From an uncultured Acidimicrobiales bacterium (lineage in GTDB: Bacteria; Actinomycetota; Acidimicrobiia; Acidimicrobiales; SHLQ01), in NCBI GenBank assembly GCA_938015295.1, contig CALLQB010000019.1, forward strand, positions 1 through 64,000: DNA of 64,000 nucleotides, read 5' to 3'. The notes beneath the pieces are model-generated. The model made no database searches and was not told the origin of the DNA. It saw only the letters and a list, made by a program, of their open reading frames with translations. The position numbers and the translations under genes were made by a program. This document shows positions 18,556 to 27,376 of the stretch, piece by piece. How positions within the stretch are numbered: the first letter of the stretch is position 1; each line of letters begins with the position of its first letter.

Positions 18556-20333
18556 GAAAAGTCCTCTTCCTCGGGCAGAACCTGCAAGCCGAGTTCGGTG
18601 AGATGGCTGGTATCGATCGGTGTCGGGGCCTTCGTCAGCGGATCGGCCCCCGACTGTGTCTTCGGGAAGGCAATAACTTCGCGGATGTTTTCTTCGCCGG
18701 CAAGAAGAGCGGTAACGCGGTCGATACCGAAGGCGAAACCCGCATGTGGCGGTGCACCGTACTTGAACGCATCGAGCAAGAACCCAAACTTGAGCTGTGC
18801 TTCCTCCGCACCAATGCCAAGAATGTCGAAGATCCGGCTCTGGACGTCGCTGCGATGGATTCGAACACTGCCCGAACCAAGCTCCCAGCCGTTCAGCACG
18901 AGGTCATAGGCCTGCGAGCGAACGTCGAGTAGCGCTTCGCCCTCGGCGGTTTCAAGCACTTCGATATCGTCGGGATGCGGCATCGTAAACGGATGGTGGG
19001 CCGGCACCGGCTTGCCGTCATCGTTGATGTCTTCGAACAGTGGGAAGTCGACCACCCAGAGGTAGTTGAAACCGCCTTCGGTAACCGGTGGCCGACCGAG
19101 TTCGATGCGAAGCAGGCCAAGAAGGTGTTGCGTGCGACGCTTGCGATCAGCGACCAGAAACAACACGTCGCCCTCTTCGGCTTCGAGCCGCTCGGCAATA
19201 CCGGCAAGTTCGGCTTCAGAGCAGAACTTGGCAACCGGAGAGTTCAGCGTGAGGCCACCTTGCTCGCCTTCAGCGGCCTCGACCTTCATCCAGACCAGCC
19301 CCTTGCCGCCCCAACGCTTCACCATGTCGGTGAGGTCGTCGAGCTTGCTGCGCGAGAACTCGGCGCCACCGGGCATTCGAATGCCCATAACTCGGTCGGC
19401 CTTAAAGGCGTTAAATTCGGTCTCGGCGAACAGATCGGTCAGGTTGACCAGCTCCATGCCGAAGCGAGTGTCGGGTTTGTCACTGCCAAAGCGCTCCATG
19501 GCGTCGTCCCACGTTATTCGTGGAATTTCGGTGGGGCGTTCGCCGGTCACGGCCTCGGTAGCACCAGCGATTGCGTGGCTGATGAACCCAAACACGTCCT
19601 CTTGGGTGACGAAGCTTGCCTCCATGTCGAGCTGCATGAACTCGAACTGACGATCGGCGCGGAGATCTTCGTCGCGCATGCAGCGGGCGATCTGGTAGTA
19701 GCGGTCGATCCCACCGACCATGCAGAGCTGCTTGAAGATCTGAGGACTCTGAGGAAGCGCGTAGAAGTTGCCTGGCTTCTGTCGAGACGGCACCACGAAG
19801 TCGCGTGCCCCTTCAGGCGTGGAAGCAATAAGCATCGGGGTTTCGACCTCGACAAAGCCTTGCTCTTCCATGGCACTCCGGATCGCCGAGTTCACCACGG
19901 CTCGGGTGCGCAAGTTCTTCTGCATCCGCTTCTTACGAAGATCGACGTACCGGTGACGCAACCGGATGGTCTCGTCGACATCGGTGCGCTCGTCCATTGG
20001 AAACGGCGGAGCCTCAGCGGTGCTGAGCACCTCGACCGTGCAGTCGCGAATCTCGATCTCGCCCGTAGGCAGGTTGGCGTTTGCTGTGCCATCGAGACGG
20101 GCAGCGACCGTGCCGGTTATCCGTGCCACATACTCCGAGCGCAGATCATGGTTGCCGTCGACCACAACCTGGACAATGCCTGCATAGTCGCGGAGATCGA
20201 TAAACGCGAGGTGCTGGCTGTGCTCGCGACGGCCGTCGACCCAGCCACACACGGTGACCGTTTCGCCAGCATGCTCGAGCCGGATGTCGCCGCACCGGTG
20301 GGTGCGCATGGATGTAGCTTGTACGTCGCTCAC
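18552..20333 (-). CDS. aspS: Aspartyl-tRNA synthetase (bacterial type)
   Basis: Class II synthetase of 593 residues, the length of bacterial AspRS with a GAD insertion. The N-terminal OB anticodon domain (VCGWVDGRREHSQHLAFIDLRD), motif 2 region (QIARCMRDEDLRADRQ-like) and the C-terminal motif 3 (GFAFGIDRVTALL) are in order. Whether it is discriminating or also charges tRNA-Asn cannot be told here. Stop overlaps the quinone reductase start by four bases. Confidence 0.96.
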   Translation of the reverse strand: MSDVQATSMRTHRCGDIRLEHAGETVTVCGWVDGRREHSQHLAFIDLRDYAGIVQVVVDGNHDLRSEYVARITGTVAARLDGTANANLPTGEIEIRDCTVEVLSTAEAPPFPMDERTDVDETIRLRHRYVDLRKKRMQKNLRTRAVVNSAIRSAMEEQGFVEVETPMLIASTPEGARDFVVPSRQKPGNFYALPQSPQIFKQLCMVGGIDRYYQIARCMRDEDLRADRQFEFMQLDMEASFVTQEDVFGFISHAIAGATEAVTGERPTEIPRITWDDAMERFGSDKPDTRFGMELVNLTDLFAETEFNAFKADRVMGIRMPGGAEFSRSKLDDLTDMVKRWGGKGLVWMKVEAAEGEQGGLTLNSPVAKFCSEAELAGIAERLEAEEGDVLFLVADRKRRTQHLLGLLRIELGRPPVTEGGFNYLWVVDFPLFEDINDDGKPVPAHHPFTMPHPDDIEVLETAEGEALLDVRSQAYDLVLNGWELGSGSVRIHRSDVQSRIFDILGIGAEEAQLKFGFLLDAFKYGAPPHAGFAFGIDRVTALLAGEENIREVIAFPKTQSGADPLTKAPTPIDTSHLTELGLQVLPEEEDFS

Positions 20334-20367
20334 GAGAAGCGCCTTTCAGGTAACAATTTCAGGTGTT

Positions 20368-21627
20368 TCAGCCGAGCTGATTTTGCAAATATGCGACCAG
20401 GTCGCTTCGGGGAATCAGCTGTTGTCCGGTATCGCCACGAAGATCGCGCACGGTTACCGAATCGGCGGCCAATTCATCTTCGCCGATGATGACCGCGAAC
20501 GCTGCGTTCGAGCGGTCAGAGACCTTCATCTGGGCCTTCATCGAGCGGTTATCCCACGCCCGGTCCGTGCGGATGCCGTGATTGCGAAGGTCTGCAGTGA
20601 GTTCAAGCGCCACATGGGCGCCACTCACGTCGACCACAAAGACCTCGGGGTCGATCGTCGGAGCGTCGAACACGCCTTCGGCATCACAGGCCAGCAAGAT
20701 CCGGTCGACGCCGAGGGCAAAGCCGATGCCGGGCGTCGGCGGTCCGCCCAGTGATTCGGCAAGGCCGTCGTAGCGCCCACCGCCGCCGACTGCGTTCTGC
20801 GCCGAATCGAGCGCATCGGCAGCAAACTCGAAGGTAGTGAGTGTGTAGTAGTCGAGTCCGCGGACAAGACGTGGGGACAAGTGATACGACACACCGAGTT
20901 GATCGAGACCAGCCCGCACCTGACCGAAGTGTTCGGCTAACTCGGGGGTGAGGTGGTCGACCATCAGCGGGGCGCCGTCGATGATTGCCTGGTCTTCGGG
21001 TCGTTTTGAGTCGAGCACCCTCAGCGGGTTCAGGTCGAGGGTAAGTACGGATTGTTCGGACAAGTCGCCCACATGGTCGCGGAAGTACGCCTCAAGTGCC
21101 GCCAGATACGCGGGCCTGCAGGTTGGGTCGCCAAGGCTGTTCAGCAACAACGACACCTGCCGCAGACCGAGTCGCTCGTAGAACTGGTTGGCCAGCCAGA
21201 TGACCTCGACATCAAGCTCGGGATCAGAGGTTCCGAGCGCCTCAATGCCCACTTGGGTGAATTGGCGAAATCGCCCGGCCTGGGGTTTTTCGTAGCGAAA
21301 CTGCGGCCCCTCGTACCAGACCTTCCACGGCAACGCTGGTCGATGTTGCACGTACGCGCGAACGACCGAGGCAGTCAGTTCGGGACGAAGAGCAATATGG
21401 CGGCCATCTTTGTCTTCGAAGTCGTACATCTCCTTGGTGACCACGTCGGTGGATTCACCCAACCGAAGGAAGACACCGATGTCCTCAAAGATCGGCGTGC
21501 TCACCTCGCCGTAGGACGCTCGCTCGACGGTGTCGGCGAAAAGGTCGATCAGAGCACGCTGCCGCGTTGATTGCGGGGCGAGAATGTCGCGAGTGCCTTT
21601 CGGCGCTTGAAAAGAAGGCGATGCCAC
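20368..21627 (-). CDS. hisS: Histidyl-tRNA synthetase
   Basis: Class II synthetase, 419 residues. Motif 2 (ALRPELTASVVRAYVQHR and YEGPQFRYEKPQAGRFRQF), the histidine-specific LVRGLDYYT motif and GGGGRYDGL are present, with a C-terminal anticodon-binding domain. It lies 34 bp upstream of aspS on the same strand, the common hisS-aspS pairing. Confidence 0.96.
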   Translation of the reverse strand: MASPSFQAPKGTRDILAPQSTRQRALIDLFADTVERASYGEVSTPIFEDIGVFLRLGESTDVVTKEMYDFEDKDGRHIALRPELTASVVRAYVQHRPALPWKVWYEGPQFRYEKPQAGRFRQFTQVGIEALGTSDPELDVEVIWLANQFYERLGLRQVSLLLNSLGDPTCRPAYLAALEAYFRDHVGDLSEQSVLTLDLNPLRVLDSKRPEDQAIIDGAPLMVDHLTPELAEHFGQVRAGLDQLGVSYHLSPRLVRGLDYYTLTTFEFAADALDSAQNAVGGGGRYDGLAESLGGPPTPGIGFALGVDRILLACDAEGVFDAPTIDPEVFVVDVSGAHVALELTADLRNHGIRTDRAWDNRSMKAQMKVSDRSNAAFAVIIGEDELAADSVTVRDLRGDTGQQLIPRSDLVAYLQNQLG

Positions 21628-21657
21628 GGTTGCCGAGGTTACCCGCCGCAGCGACGT

Positions 21658-22260
21658 TTACAGACCGAATTCGGCCGGGTTCAGGTTCTGCGACTCGAGG
21701 AAGTCTCTCGCCGCGCCGGGTTCGAGTTGGCGCACCACTCTCGCCACCCGCTCGAAGTCGGCATCGGCCACCGCTGCGATGTCTCGGGCATAGGCGGCGG
21801 CGCCGCTGTCGCGGAGCGTCTGGTCATTCTCACGAACCCCTTCTTGGACGACTTCTAACGACTGAATAACGGCCACCCACTGCAACAAATACGGTGCAAA
21901 TGTTTCGCGCAGCTCTGCTGACTCGGTGAGGAAAAGGTCGATCTCGAGCCGGTTGAGCTCGGCAGACATCGCCTCGGTGCTTTCGGTCGACGAATCAAGC
22001 CACCTCTGCCTCTCGGCAGGCGATGCGTCTTCGGCGAGGTCGTTGTACGAGTCCCAGAAGGTGCCAAGCAGTTGCGCGAAGACAGCCTGGGCTTCGTCGA
22101 TATTGGTCAGAAACCCGGTGTCAGCCAACGAAAGCGGGGTCGGTGATCCAACGATAAGAGCATCGATCGTCTGTTCGGCACGAGGCTCCGATGGAGAACA
22201 CCCAGCGGCTGCCACCACCAAGACCACACAAGCTGCGAGACTGATTGCCGGTTTGCGCAT
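21658..22260 (-). CDS. Putative lipoprotein of unknown function
   Basis: A 200-residue protein with a basic n-region (MRKP), hydrophobic stretch and lipobox-like AAAGC (Cys21), followed by a mostly helical acidic region. No family recognised. It lies 30 bp upstream of hisS on the same strand and diverges from the lipoprotein gene to the right, so the 75-bp gap holds both promoters. Confidence 0.7.
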   Translation of the reverse strand: MRKPAISLAACVVLVVAAAGCSPSEPRAEQTIDALIVGSPTPLSLADTGFLTNIDEAQAVFAQLLGTFWDSYNDLAEDASPAERQRWLDSSTESTEAMSAELNRLEIDLFLTESAELRETFAPYLLQWVAVIQSLEVVQEGVRENDQTLRDSGAAAYARDIAAVADADFERVARVVRQLEPGAARDFLESQNLNPAEFGL

Positions 22261-22334
22261 GCAACCGGTCTAGCGTCTTCGCAGACGAAATCCCCGTCCC
22301 TACCGACACGTCCGAACAAGAGTCCATCCCTCCC

Positions 22335-23264
22335 GTGCACCTGCCGCTACCCCGCTACTCACTTCTCGCAATCATGTTCTTCGTCGTTGTCGCGCTGAGC
22401 GCTTGCGGCGAACGCGACCCCGGCCCCATCGCCGACGTTGAGGGCAACTCGTTCATTCTTACCGCTCGTGCCGAGGGCGAGCGCTGGTATGAGGTGACCG
22501 AGAGCCGCGACGCCGGACTCACGTGGGAACTTCAAGACCCTGAACGTTACGGCTCTGACGATCCGGCCGACCCGAATTTTGGGTACGACGTCGAACAGGT
22601 AGAGCTGTCGAACATGCTCGAAATCTGTGAAGCCACGGTGTGCTGGCGGGCAACCGACGCAGGCATCGAGCGGTCAAATGACGACGGAGCGACGTGGGCG
22701 TCGGACTTTCGCCTTGCGTCGGGACGCGAACGGTTCTCGCCCGAGGGCTACCCGACCATCGTCGACATGACCATCGTGCGCGAACGCAGCCAACCCGTGG
22801 TCGTTGCCGCCACTGCTGAGCACGGACTTCTACTCGGCCGACCCGACGGCGAGTGGGTGCGCCGTTCGATCGATCATTGGGAAGCCCCAACATTGACAGG
22901 GTCGTGGATACAGGTGTGGCCCGAAATTACCGGAGTTGCGGTGGCCGCCGCGATCGGGCTTGCCATCATGGCCACTCTCGCAGCAACCATCATGCGACGC
23001 GCCTACGAGCAGATCGCCCACTCACTTGTTTCGATTGTCGCCGTGCTAGCCGTTGGTCCGGCTGCGTACTATGCGACGTTGCCATTTCTCGACTGGGCAG
23101 ATGGAACGATCGTCGCTCGCCAAGACGCCCTGGACGAGGCGATCTCGGCGGCCACATTTTGGGGCCTCATCGCGTTGGTTGTCGTTGTCGTGTTGTCGTT
23201 GCTTGTGCGACTGCGTTGGACGCGGAAACTCGGCCCGCTCCCGTTTCCCGACACGCCGGCCTAA
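22335..23264 (+). CDS. Lipoprotein with BNR-like periplasmic part and C-terminal membrane helices
   Basis: Starting at GTG 22335 gives 309 residues with a clean lipoprotein signal: an Arg-containing n-region, a hydrophobic core and ALSAC. The frame is open back to 22245 but the extra residues are polar. The middle part contains ESRDAGLTWE and RSNDDGATWA, short SxDxGxTW (Asp-box/BNR) motifs typical of beta-propeller turns; only two are visible, so a complete propeller is doubtful. Three transmembrane helices follow (about 195-220, 230-255 and 275-300). Function unknown. Confidence 0.7.
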   Translation: MHLPLPRYSLLAIMFFVVVALSACGERDPGPIADVEGNSFILTARAEGERWYEVTESRDAGLTWELQDPERYGSDDPADPNFGYDVEQVELSNMLEICEATVCWRATDAGIERSNDDGATWASDFRLASGRERFSPEGYPTIVDMTIVRERSQPVVVAATAEHGLLLGRPDGEWVRRSIDHWEAPTLTGSWIQVWPEITGVAVAAAIGLAIMATLAATIMRRAYEQIAHSLVSIVAVLAVGPAAYYATLPFLDWADGTIVARQDALDEAISAATFWGLIALVVVVVLSLLVRLRWTRKLGPLPFPDTPA

Positions 23265-23310
23265 ACGGTCTTCGCTAAACGGTCTTCGCTAGACGGTCTT
23301 CGCTAAACAG
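23261..23310. repeat. 14-bp tandem repeat spanning two convergent stop codons
   Basis: CTAAACGGTCTTCG occurs at 23261-23274 and 23275-23288, then once with one change (CTAGAC...) at 23289-23302, and a fourth partial copy CTAAACAG begins at 23303. The first copy carries the TAA stop of the rightward gene and the last carries, on the minus strand, the TAG stop of the rel gene. The two converging genes are separated only by this repeat. Confidence 0.9.
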
Positions 23311-25525
23311 TTGGCGTCCGAGCACTCATCACCCGGAACACCTCATAGACACCATCAACAGTGCGCAGTTGCCGGATCGTCGCATCGAGTTGACTCACGT
23401 CGCCCACCTCGATCTCAAAGCGGAACCGGGCCACGCGGTCGGCGCCAGTAGTTGTCGACGCACCACAAATATTGATCTGGTTGTCCGATAACACACGGGT
23501 GAGGTCGTTGAGGAGATATCCCCGATCGAGAGCCTTCACTTCGACGCTCGACACAAAGTCGGCACCGTGCGCTTCGTCCCATTCCACATCGATGAGACGT
23601 TCGGTCTGGCCGAGAAGCGAGTCAGCGTTGGTGCAGTCGGTTCGGTGAACCGACACGCCGCGCCCCTGGGTCACAAAACCCATGATCGAGTCTGCAGGCA
23701 CTGGCGAACAGCAGGGCGCCAAGCGCACCATCACGTCGGGCAAGCCCTCAACGTGCACGCCCACAACCGAGCCGCTTCGGCGAGACGGACGGGGTTCAAT
23801 CGCGGTTGTCGGAAGTTGGTCGCGACGGGCCGCGTCGGGTTCCTCAAGGTGACGACGAAGGCGTTCGACTACGGCTTTGGCGGTGACGTGCCCCTCGCCC
23901 ACTGCGGCGTGGAGCAGGTCGAGGTCTGCGTAGTTCAGGTCCTCTGCTACCTCTATCAGGTCGTCGCCGCTAAGAATCTTCTGCACTGGTAGTCCAGCGC
24001 GTCGGATAGCGCGCACCACATCATCGCGGCCGTTGGCGATCGCGTCTTCACGCCGTTCACGCGAATACCACTGCCGGATCTTCTCGGTGGCCCGGTGGGT
24101 GACAACAAAGGTCAACCAATCCCGTGAGGGACCAGCGCCTTCATTTTTCGACGTGACGATCTCGATCCGATCGCCCGAAGCGAGCCGGGTCTCGATCGAC
24201 ACAAGTTTGCCGTTGACCCGCGCACCGATGCAGGCATGGCCGACCTCGGTGTGAATCGAATACGCAAAGTCGACCGTGGTAGCACCGACTGGCAAGGTGA
24301 CCACTTCGCCTTCGGGGGTAAAGACATACACCTCGTCGACGTCGAGGTCGACCCGAAGGTTCTCCATATACGTTGAGTTGTTGTCGTCGTCATTACCCCA
24401 GTCGATGATGCGGTTGAGCCACGCCTTGTCGTCGAGTTGCTCGTCGCCCTTGTACTGCCAGTGGGCAGCGACGCCACCCTCCGCGCGGTCGTCCATCTCC
24501 TTGGTACGGATCTGCACCTCAACAGGCCTACCCTGCGGCCCAACCACCGTGGTGTGTAACGACTGATAGAGGTTGAACTTGGGCATCGCGATGTAATCTT
24601 TGAACCGGCCAGGAACCGGATTCCAGGTCGCGTGAATCGAACCGAGGGCCGAATAACAGTCGCGCACCGAGGTCACGACAACACGAATACCAACCAGGTC
24701 GTAGATGTCGTCGAAGGATCGTCCTTTGACGACCATTTTTTCGTAGATGCTCCAAAGGTGTTTGGGGCGACCGTTGACCGACGCCGTGATGCCGAGCTCA
24801 GACAGCGTCGACTCGACATCGCCGAGCACCTGCTGGAGAAATAGATCACGTTCGGGGTCGCGTTCAGCGACCATCTGGTCGATCTCGCTGAAGCGCTTTG
24901 GATGCAGGGAGGCGAACGACAAATCTTCGAGCTGTTGCTTCATCAGCTGCATGCCCATGCGGTGCGCCAACGGAGCATAGATGTCGAGGGTCTCGCGGGC
25001 GGTGCGCTCCTGCTTCCATGCTGGCAATGCAGCGATTGTTCGCAGATTGTGCAACCGGTCGGCAAGTTTGATGATCAACACACGCACGTCCTGCGCAATT
25101 GCCACCATCATTTTGCGCATCGAGGCCGCCTGCTGCTCTTCCTTGCTATCGAAGTGCATGCGGTCGAGTTTGGTGACGCCGTCGACGATCAGCGCGAGGT
25201 CTTCGCCGAATTCACTGACCAATTCGTCGCGGGTGATCGGCGTGTCCTCGAGCGCATCGTGCAGCATGGCTGCCATGATCGAGGTGGCATCGAAACCAAG
25301 GTCGGCCACCAACCGGGCAACCGCGATCGGGTGGTGGATGTAGGCCTCGCCGGACTTGCGAACCTGGCCCTCGTGAGCCATCTCGGCGATCGTGAACGCC
25401 CGCCGAATTGGGTCGGGGTCGCCGTCGGGATAGTTCCCGAGAAACGTTTCGAGCAGCACATCGAATTCGCCAGACAGCGACTCGCTGTGCCGTCGCCATG
25501 GAAGTACCCGTGCGCTCGATACCAC
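23303..25525 (-). CDS. rel: Bifunctional (p)ppGpp synthetase/hydrolase (Rel/RSH)
   Basis: Stringent-response enzyme of 740 residues. Domains in order: HD hydrolase (HHPIAVARL and AMLHDALEDTP, residues about 60-160), synthetase (region with GRPKHLWSIYEKM and YIAMPKFNLYQSLHTTV), TGS (VFTPEGEVVTLPVG) and a C-terminal ACT domain. The intact HD residues suggest it can both make and degrade the alarmone. The GTG start at 25525 is supported by a strong ribosome site (GGAAGGAA a few bases upstream). It follows apt with a 9-bp gap, as is usual in actinobacteria. Confidence 0.95.
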   Translation of the reverse strand: MVSSARVLPWRRHSESLSGEFDVLLETFLGNYPDGDPDPIRRAFTIAEMAHEGQVRKSGEAYIHHPIAVARLVADLGFDATSIMAAMLHDALEDTPITRDELVSEFGEDLALIVDGVTKLDRMHFDSKEEQQAASMRKMMVAIAQDVRVLIIKLADRLHNLRTIAALPAWKQERTARETLDIYAPLAHRMGMQLMKQQLEDLSFASLHPKRFSEIDQMVAERDPERDLFLQQVLGDVESTLSELGITASVNGRPKHLWSIYEKMVVKGRSFDDIYDLVGIRVVVTSVRDCYSALGSIHATWNPVPGRFKDYIAMPKFNLYQSLHTTVVGPQGRPVEVQIRTKEMDDRAEGGVAAHWQYKGDEQLDDKAWLNRIIDWGNDDDNNSTYMENLRVDLDVDEVYVFTPEGEVVTLPVGATTVDFAYSIHTEVGHACIGARVNGKLVSIETRLASGDRIEIVTSKNEGAGPSRDWLTFVVTHRATEKIRQWYSRERREDAIANGRDDVVRAIRRAGLPVQKILSGDDLIEVAEDLNYADLDLLHAAVGEGHVTAKAVVERLRRHLEEPDAARRDQLPTTAIEPRPSRRSGSVVGVHVEGLPDVMVRLAPCCSPVPADSIMGFVTQGRGVSVHRTDCTNADSLLGQTERLIDVEWDEAHGADFVSSVEVKALDRGYLLNDLTRVLSDNQINICGASTTTGADRVARFRFEIEVGDVSQLDATIRQLRTVDGVYEVFRVMSARTPTV

Positions 25526-25534
25526 GTTCCTTCC

Positions 25535-26065
25535 TCAGCTCTCGTAGGTGATAAGCGAGGCGATGTTTGGCTGGCTCAGCGCCGCACGGCCATCGAGGAA
25601 ACCGAGTTCGATCCAGAAACCAAACCCAACAACCTTGGCCTTGGCGCCCTCGACAAGGCGAGCGGTAGCGGCGGCGGTCCCGCCAGTGGCCAACACGTCG
25701 TCGATAATCAGTACGTTCTGGCCGGGCGCAAGTGCATCGACGTGCATCTCAAGCTGATCAATTCCGTACTCGAGTTCGTACTCCTCGGACACCGTTTCGA
25801 ACGGTAACTTGCCTGCTTTGCGAACGGGGACAAAACCGGCGCCCAAACGATAGGCCACCGGCGCAGCGGTAATGAAGCCTCTCGCTTCAACGCCGATCAC
25901 GCAATCGATCGATGCCCCGGTGAAGTGGTCGGCTAAAGCGTCAGCCGAGAACCGAAACGCGTCGGCATTGGCCAGCAGCGGCGTAATATCTTTGAAGCCG
26001 ACACCCGGTTTCGGGTAATCGGGTATTTCGCGCACGAGCTCTTGGAGCCACGTCGAATCGGCCAT
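25535..26065 (-). CDS. apt: Adenine phosphoribosyltransferase
   Basis: Purine salvage enzyme of 176 residues converting adenine and PRPP to AMP. GVGFKDITPLLAN, VIGVEARGFI and the PRPP-binding VLIIDDVLATGGTA are diagnostic. It lies between secF and rel, a conserved neighbour pair. Confidence 0.96.
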   Translation of the reverse strand: MADSTWLQELVREIPDYPKPGVGFKDITPLLANADAFRFSADALADHFTGASIDCVIGVEARGFITAAPVAYRLGAGFVPVRKAGKLPFETVSEEYELEYGIDQLEMHVDALAPGQNVLIIDDVLATGGTAAATARLVEGAKAKVVGFGFWIELGFLDGRAALSQPNIASLITYES

Positions 26066-26086
26066 AAGAACAGGTTACCGGCGCAG

Positions 26087-27376
26087 CTACCGCTTCTTCT
26101 TTTTCTTACGAGGTCGGGGCGGGATCGATCCGGCAGCAGCCGCTGGAGAGGTTGGCGAAGACTTCGTTGGGGAAGGCTTCTTTGCGGTAGAGGTCTTCGA
26201 CGACGTCTCGGCCTGGTCGCTCGATTCGACGTCTGCCGAGTCGTCGGCTGCGCCGCCCACCTGGTCTGGCAGCTCGGCATCTACTGCCGTTGTTGCGCCG
26301 CTAGCCGCGCCAGCCGTGGCCGACTTCTTTGCCGCCTTCGCTGGGCTGGCGGGGCGCTTTGGCACCGCCTTGGCTCCCGACCTTCGCGGTGTGGTGCCAA
26401 GAACTGCATCATCGCGATCGACGGTTCTCGTATCACCAAGAACACCCTTCGCTTCGAGTTTCTCGCGAACCTCAAGATGGCGGGGCTCGCGCTCTTTCAA
26501 CCACGCCACCACCGCAGAGGCGATGAACAGCGACGAGTAGCCACCGACCAAAAGACCGACAAGGAGTGCAATAGCAAACTCCTGAAGCGTGACTGCGCCC
26601 AGGATGAATGCGCCGATGACCAGCATCGACAACACGGGCAACACCGAGGTGATGGTGGTGTTGAGCGACCGCATGATGACCCGGTTAAGCGCGAGGTTCA
26701 TCATCTCGGTGTAGGTGTATTTGCCGGTTGCGCCCACCCGAGCGGTGATCTCGTGGACTTTGTCGTACACAACAATCGTGTCGTACAACGAGTAACCCAT
26801 GATGGTGAGGAAGGCGATGACCGTCGCTGGTGTCACCTCAAAATGGAACAACGAGTAGATGCCGACGCTGATGATGAGGTCATGGACAACCGCTATTAGC
26901 GCGCCGACTGCCATGCGCCACTCAAGGCGTATCGAGATGTAGATTGCGATCGCGATAAAGAAGAACACCATGGCTCGCAGAGCTTTACTGGTGATCTCCT
27001 CGCCCCACGTCGGACCAACCGACTCAAAGCCGGTGACGTCGCCAAGAGCAGCGAGTTCATTGCGCAGCTCGCCGGCAACAACTGGATCTTCGATGTCAGA
27101 ACGGATGCGTAGCGTATCGCCGTCGACAATTTGGATTTTGGCATCATCGGCACCGAATCCGCCAAGGAAATCCCTGGCCTCCGCTACAGAAGTACCAGGC
27201 GAAACCACCTCAAAGGATGTACCACCTTCAAAATCGATGCCCAGATTCAGCCCTCGGACAAAAAATGCGCCAATGCTCAAAAGCACCAGCACAACCGACC
27301 CGACGATGGCCGTGCGCCAGAGCTTGGGGAAGTCGATGTTGCTTTCGCCCCGGAAAATATCGGACAGGGTGCTCAT
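26087..27376 (-). CDS. secF: Protein translocase subunit SecF
   Basis: Membrane component of the SecDF complex that helps pull exported proteins across the membrane using the proton gradient. About six transmembrane helices; LNLGIDFEGGTSFEV near the start, YSLYDTIVVYDKVHE and the following NLALNRVIMRSLNTT are SecF signatures. A C-terminal extension of about 110 residues is rich in Ala, Ser, Thr and Lys and ends in a run of lysines; such cytoplasmic tails occur in actinobacterial SecF. Its ATG overlaps the secD stop by four bases. Confidence 0.95.
   Translation of the reverse strand: MSTLSDIFRGESNIDFPKLWRTAIVGSVVLVLLSIGAFFVRGLNLGIDFEGGTSFEVVSPGTSVAEARDFLGGFGADDAKIQIVDGDTLRIRSDIEDPVVAGELRNELAALGDVTGFESVGPTWGEEITSKALRAMVFFFIAIAIYISIRLEWRMAVGALIAVVHDLIISVGIYSLFHFEVTPATVIAFLTIMGYSLYDTIVVYDKVHEITARVGATGKYTYTEMMNLALNRVIMRSLNTTITSVLPVLSMLVIGAFILGAVTLQEFAIALLVGLLVGGYSSLFIASAVVAWLKEREPRHLEVREKLEAKGVLGDTRTVDRDDAVLGTTPRRSGAKAVPKRPASPAKAAKKSATAGAASGATTAVDAELPDQVGGAADDSADVESSDQAETSSKTSTAKKPSPTKSSPTSPAAAAGSIPPRPRKKKKKR

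Noticed and set aside
18975..20489. 504-residue plus-strand open frame opposite aspS/hisS
   Set aside because: It lies antisense to aspS, which has all class II motifs; the antisense translation has no recognisable domain and is a by-product of high GC.
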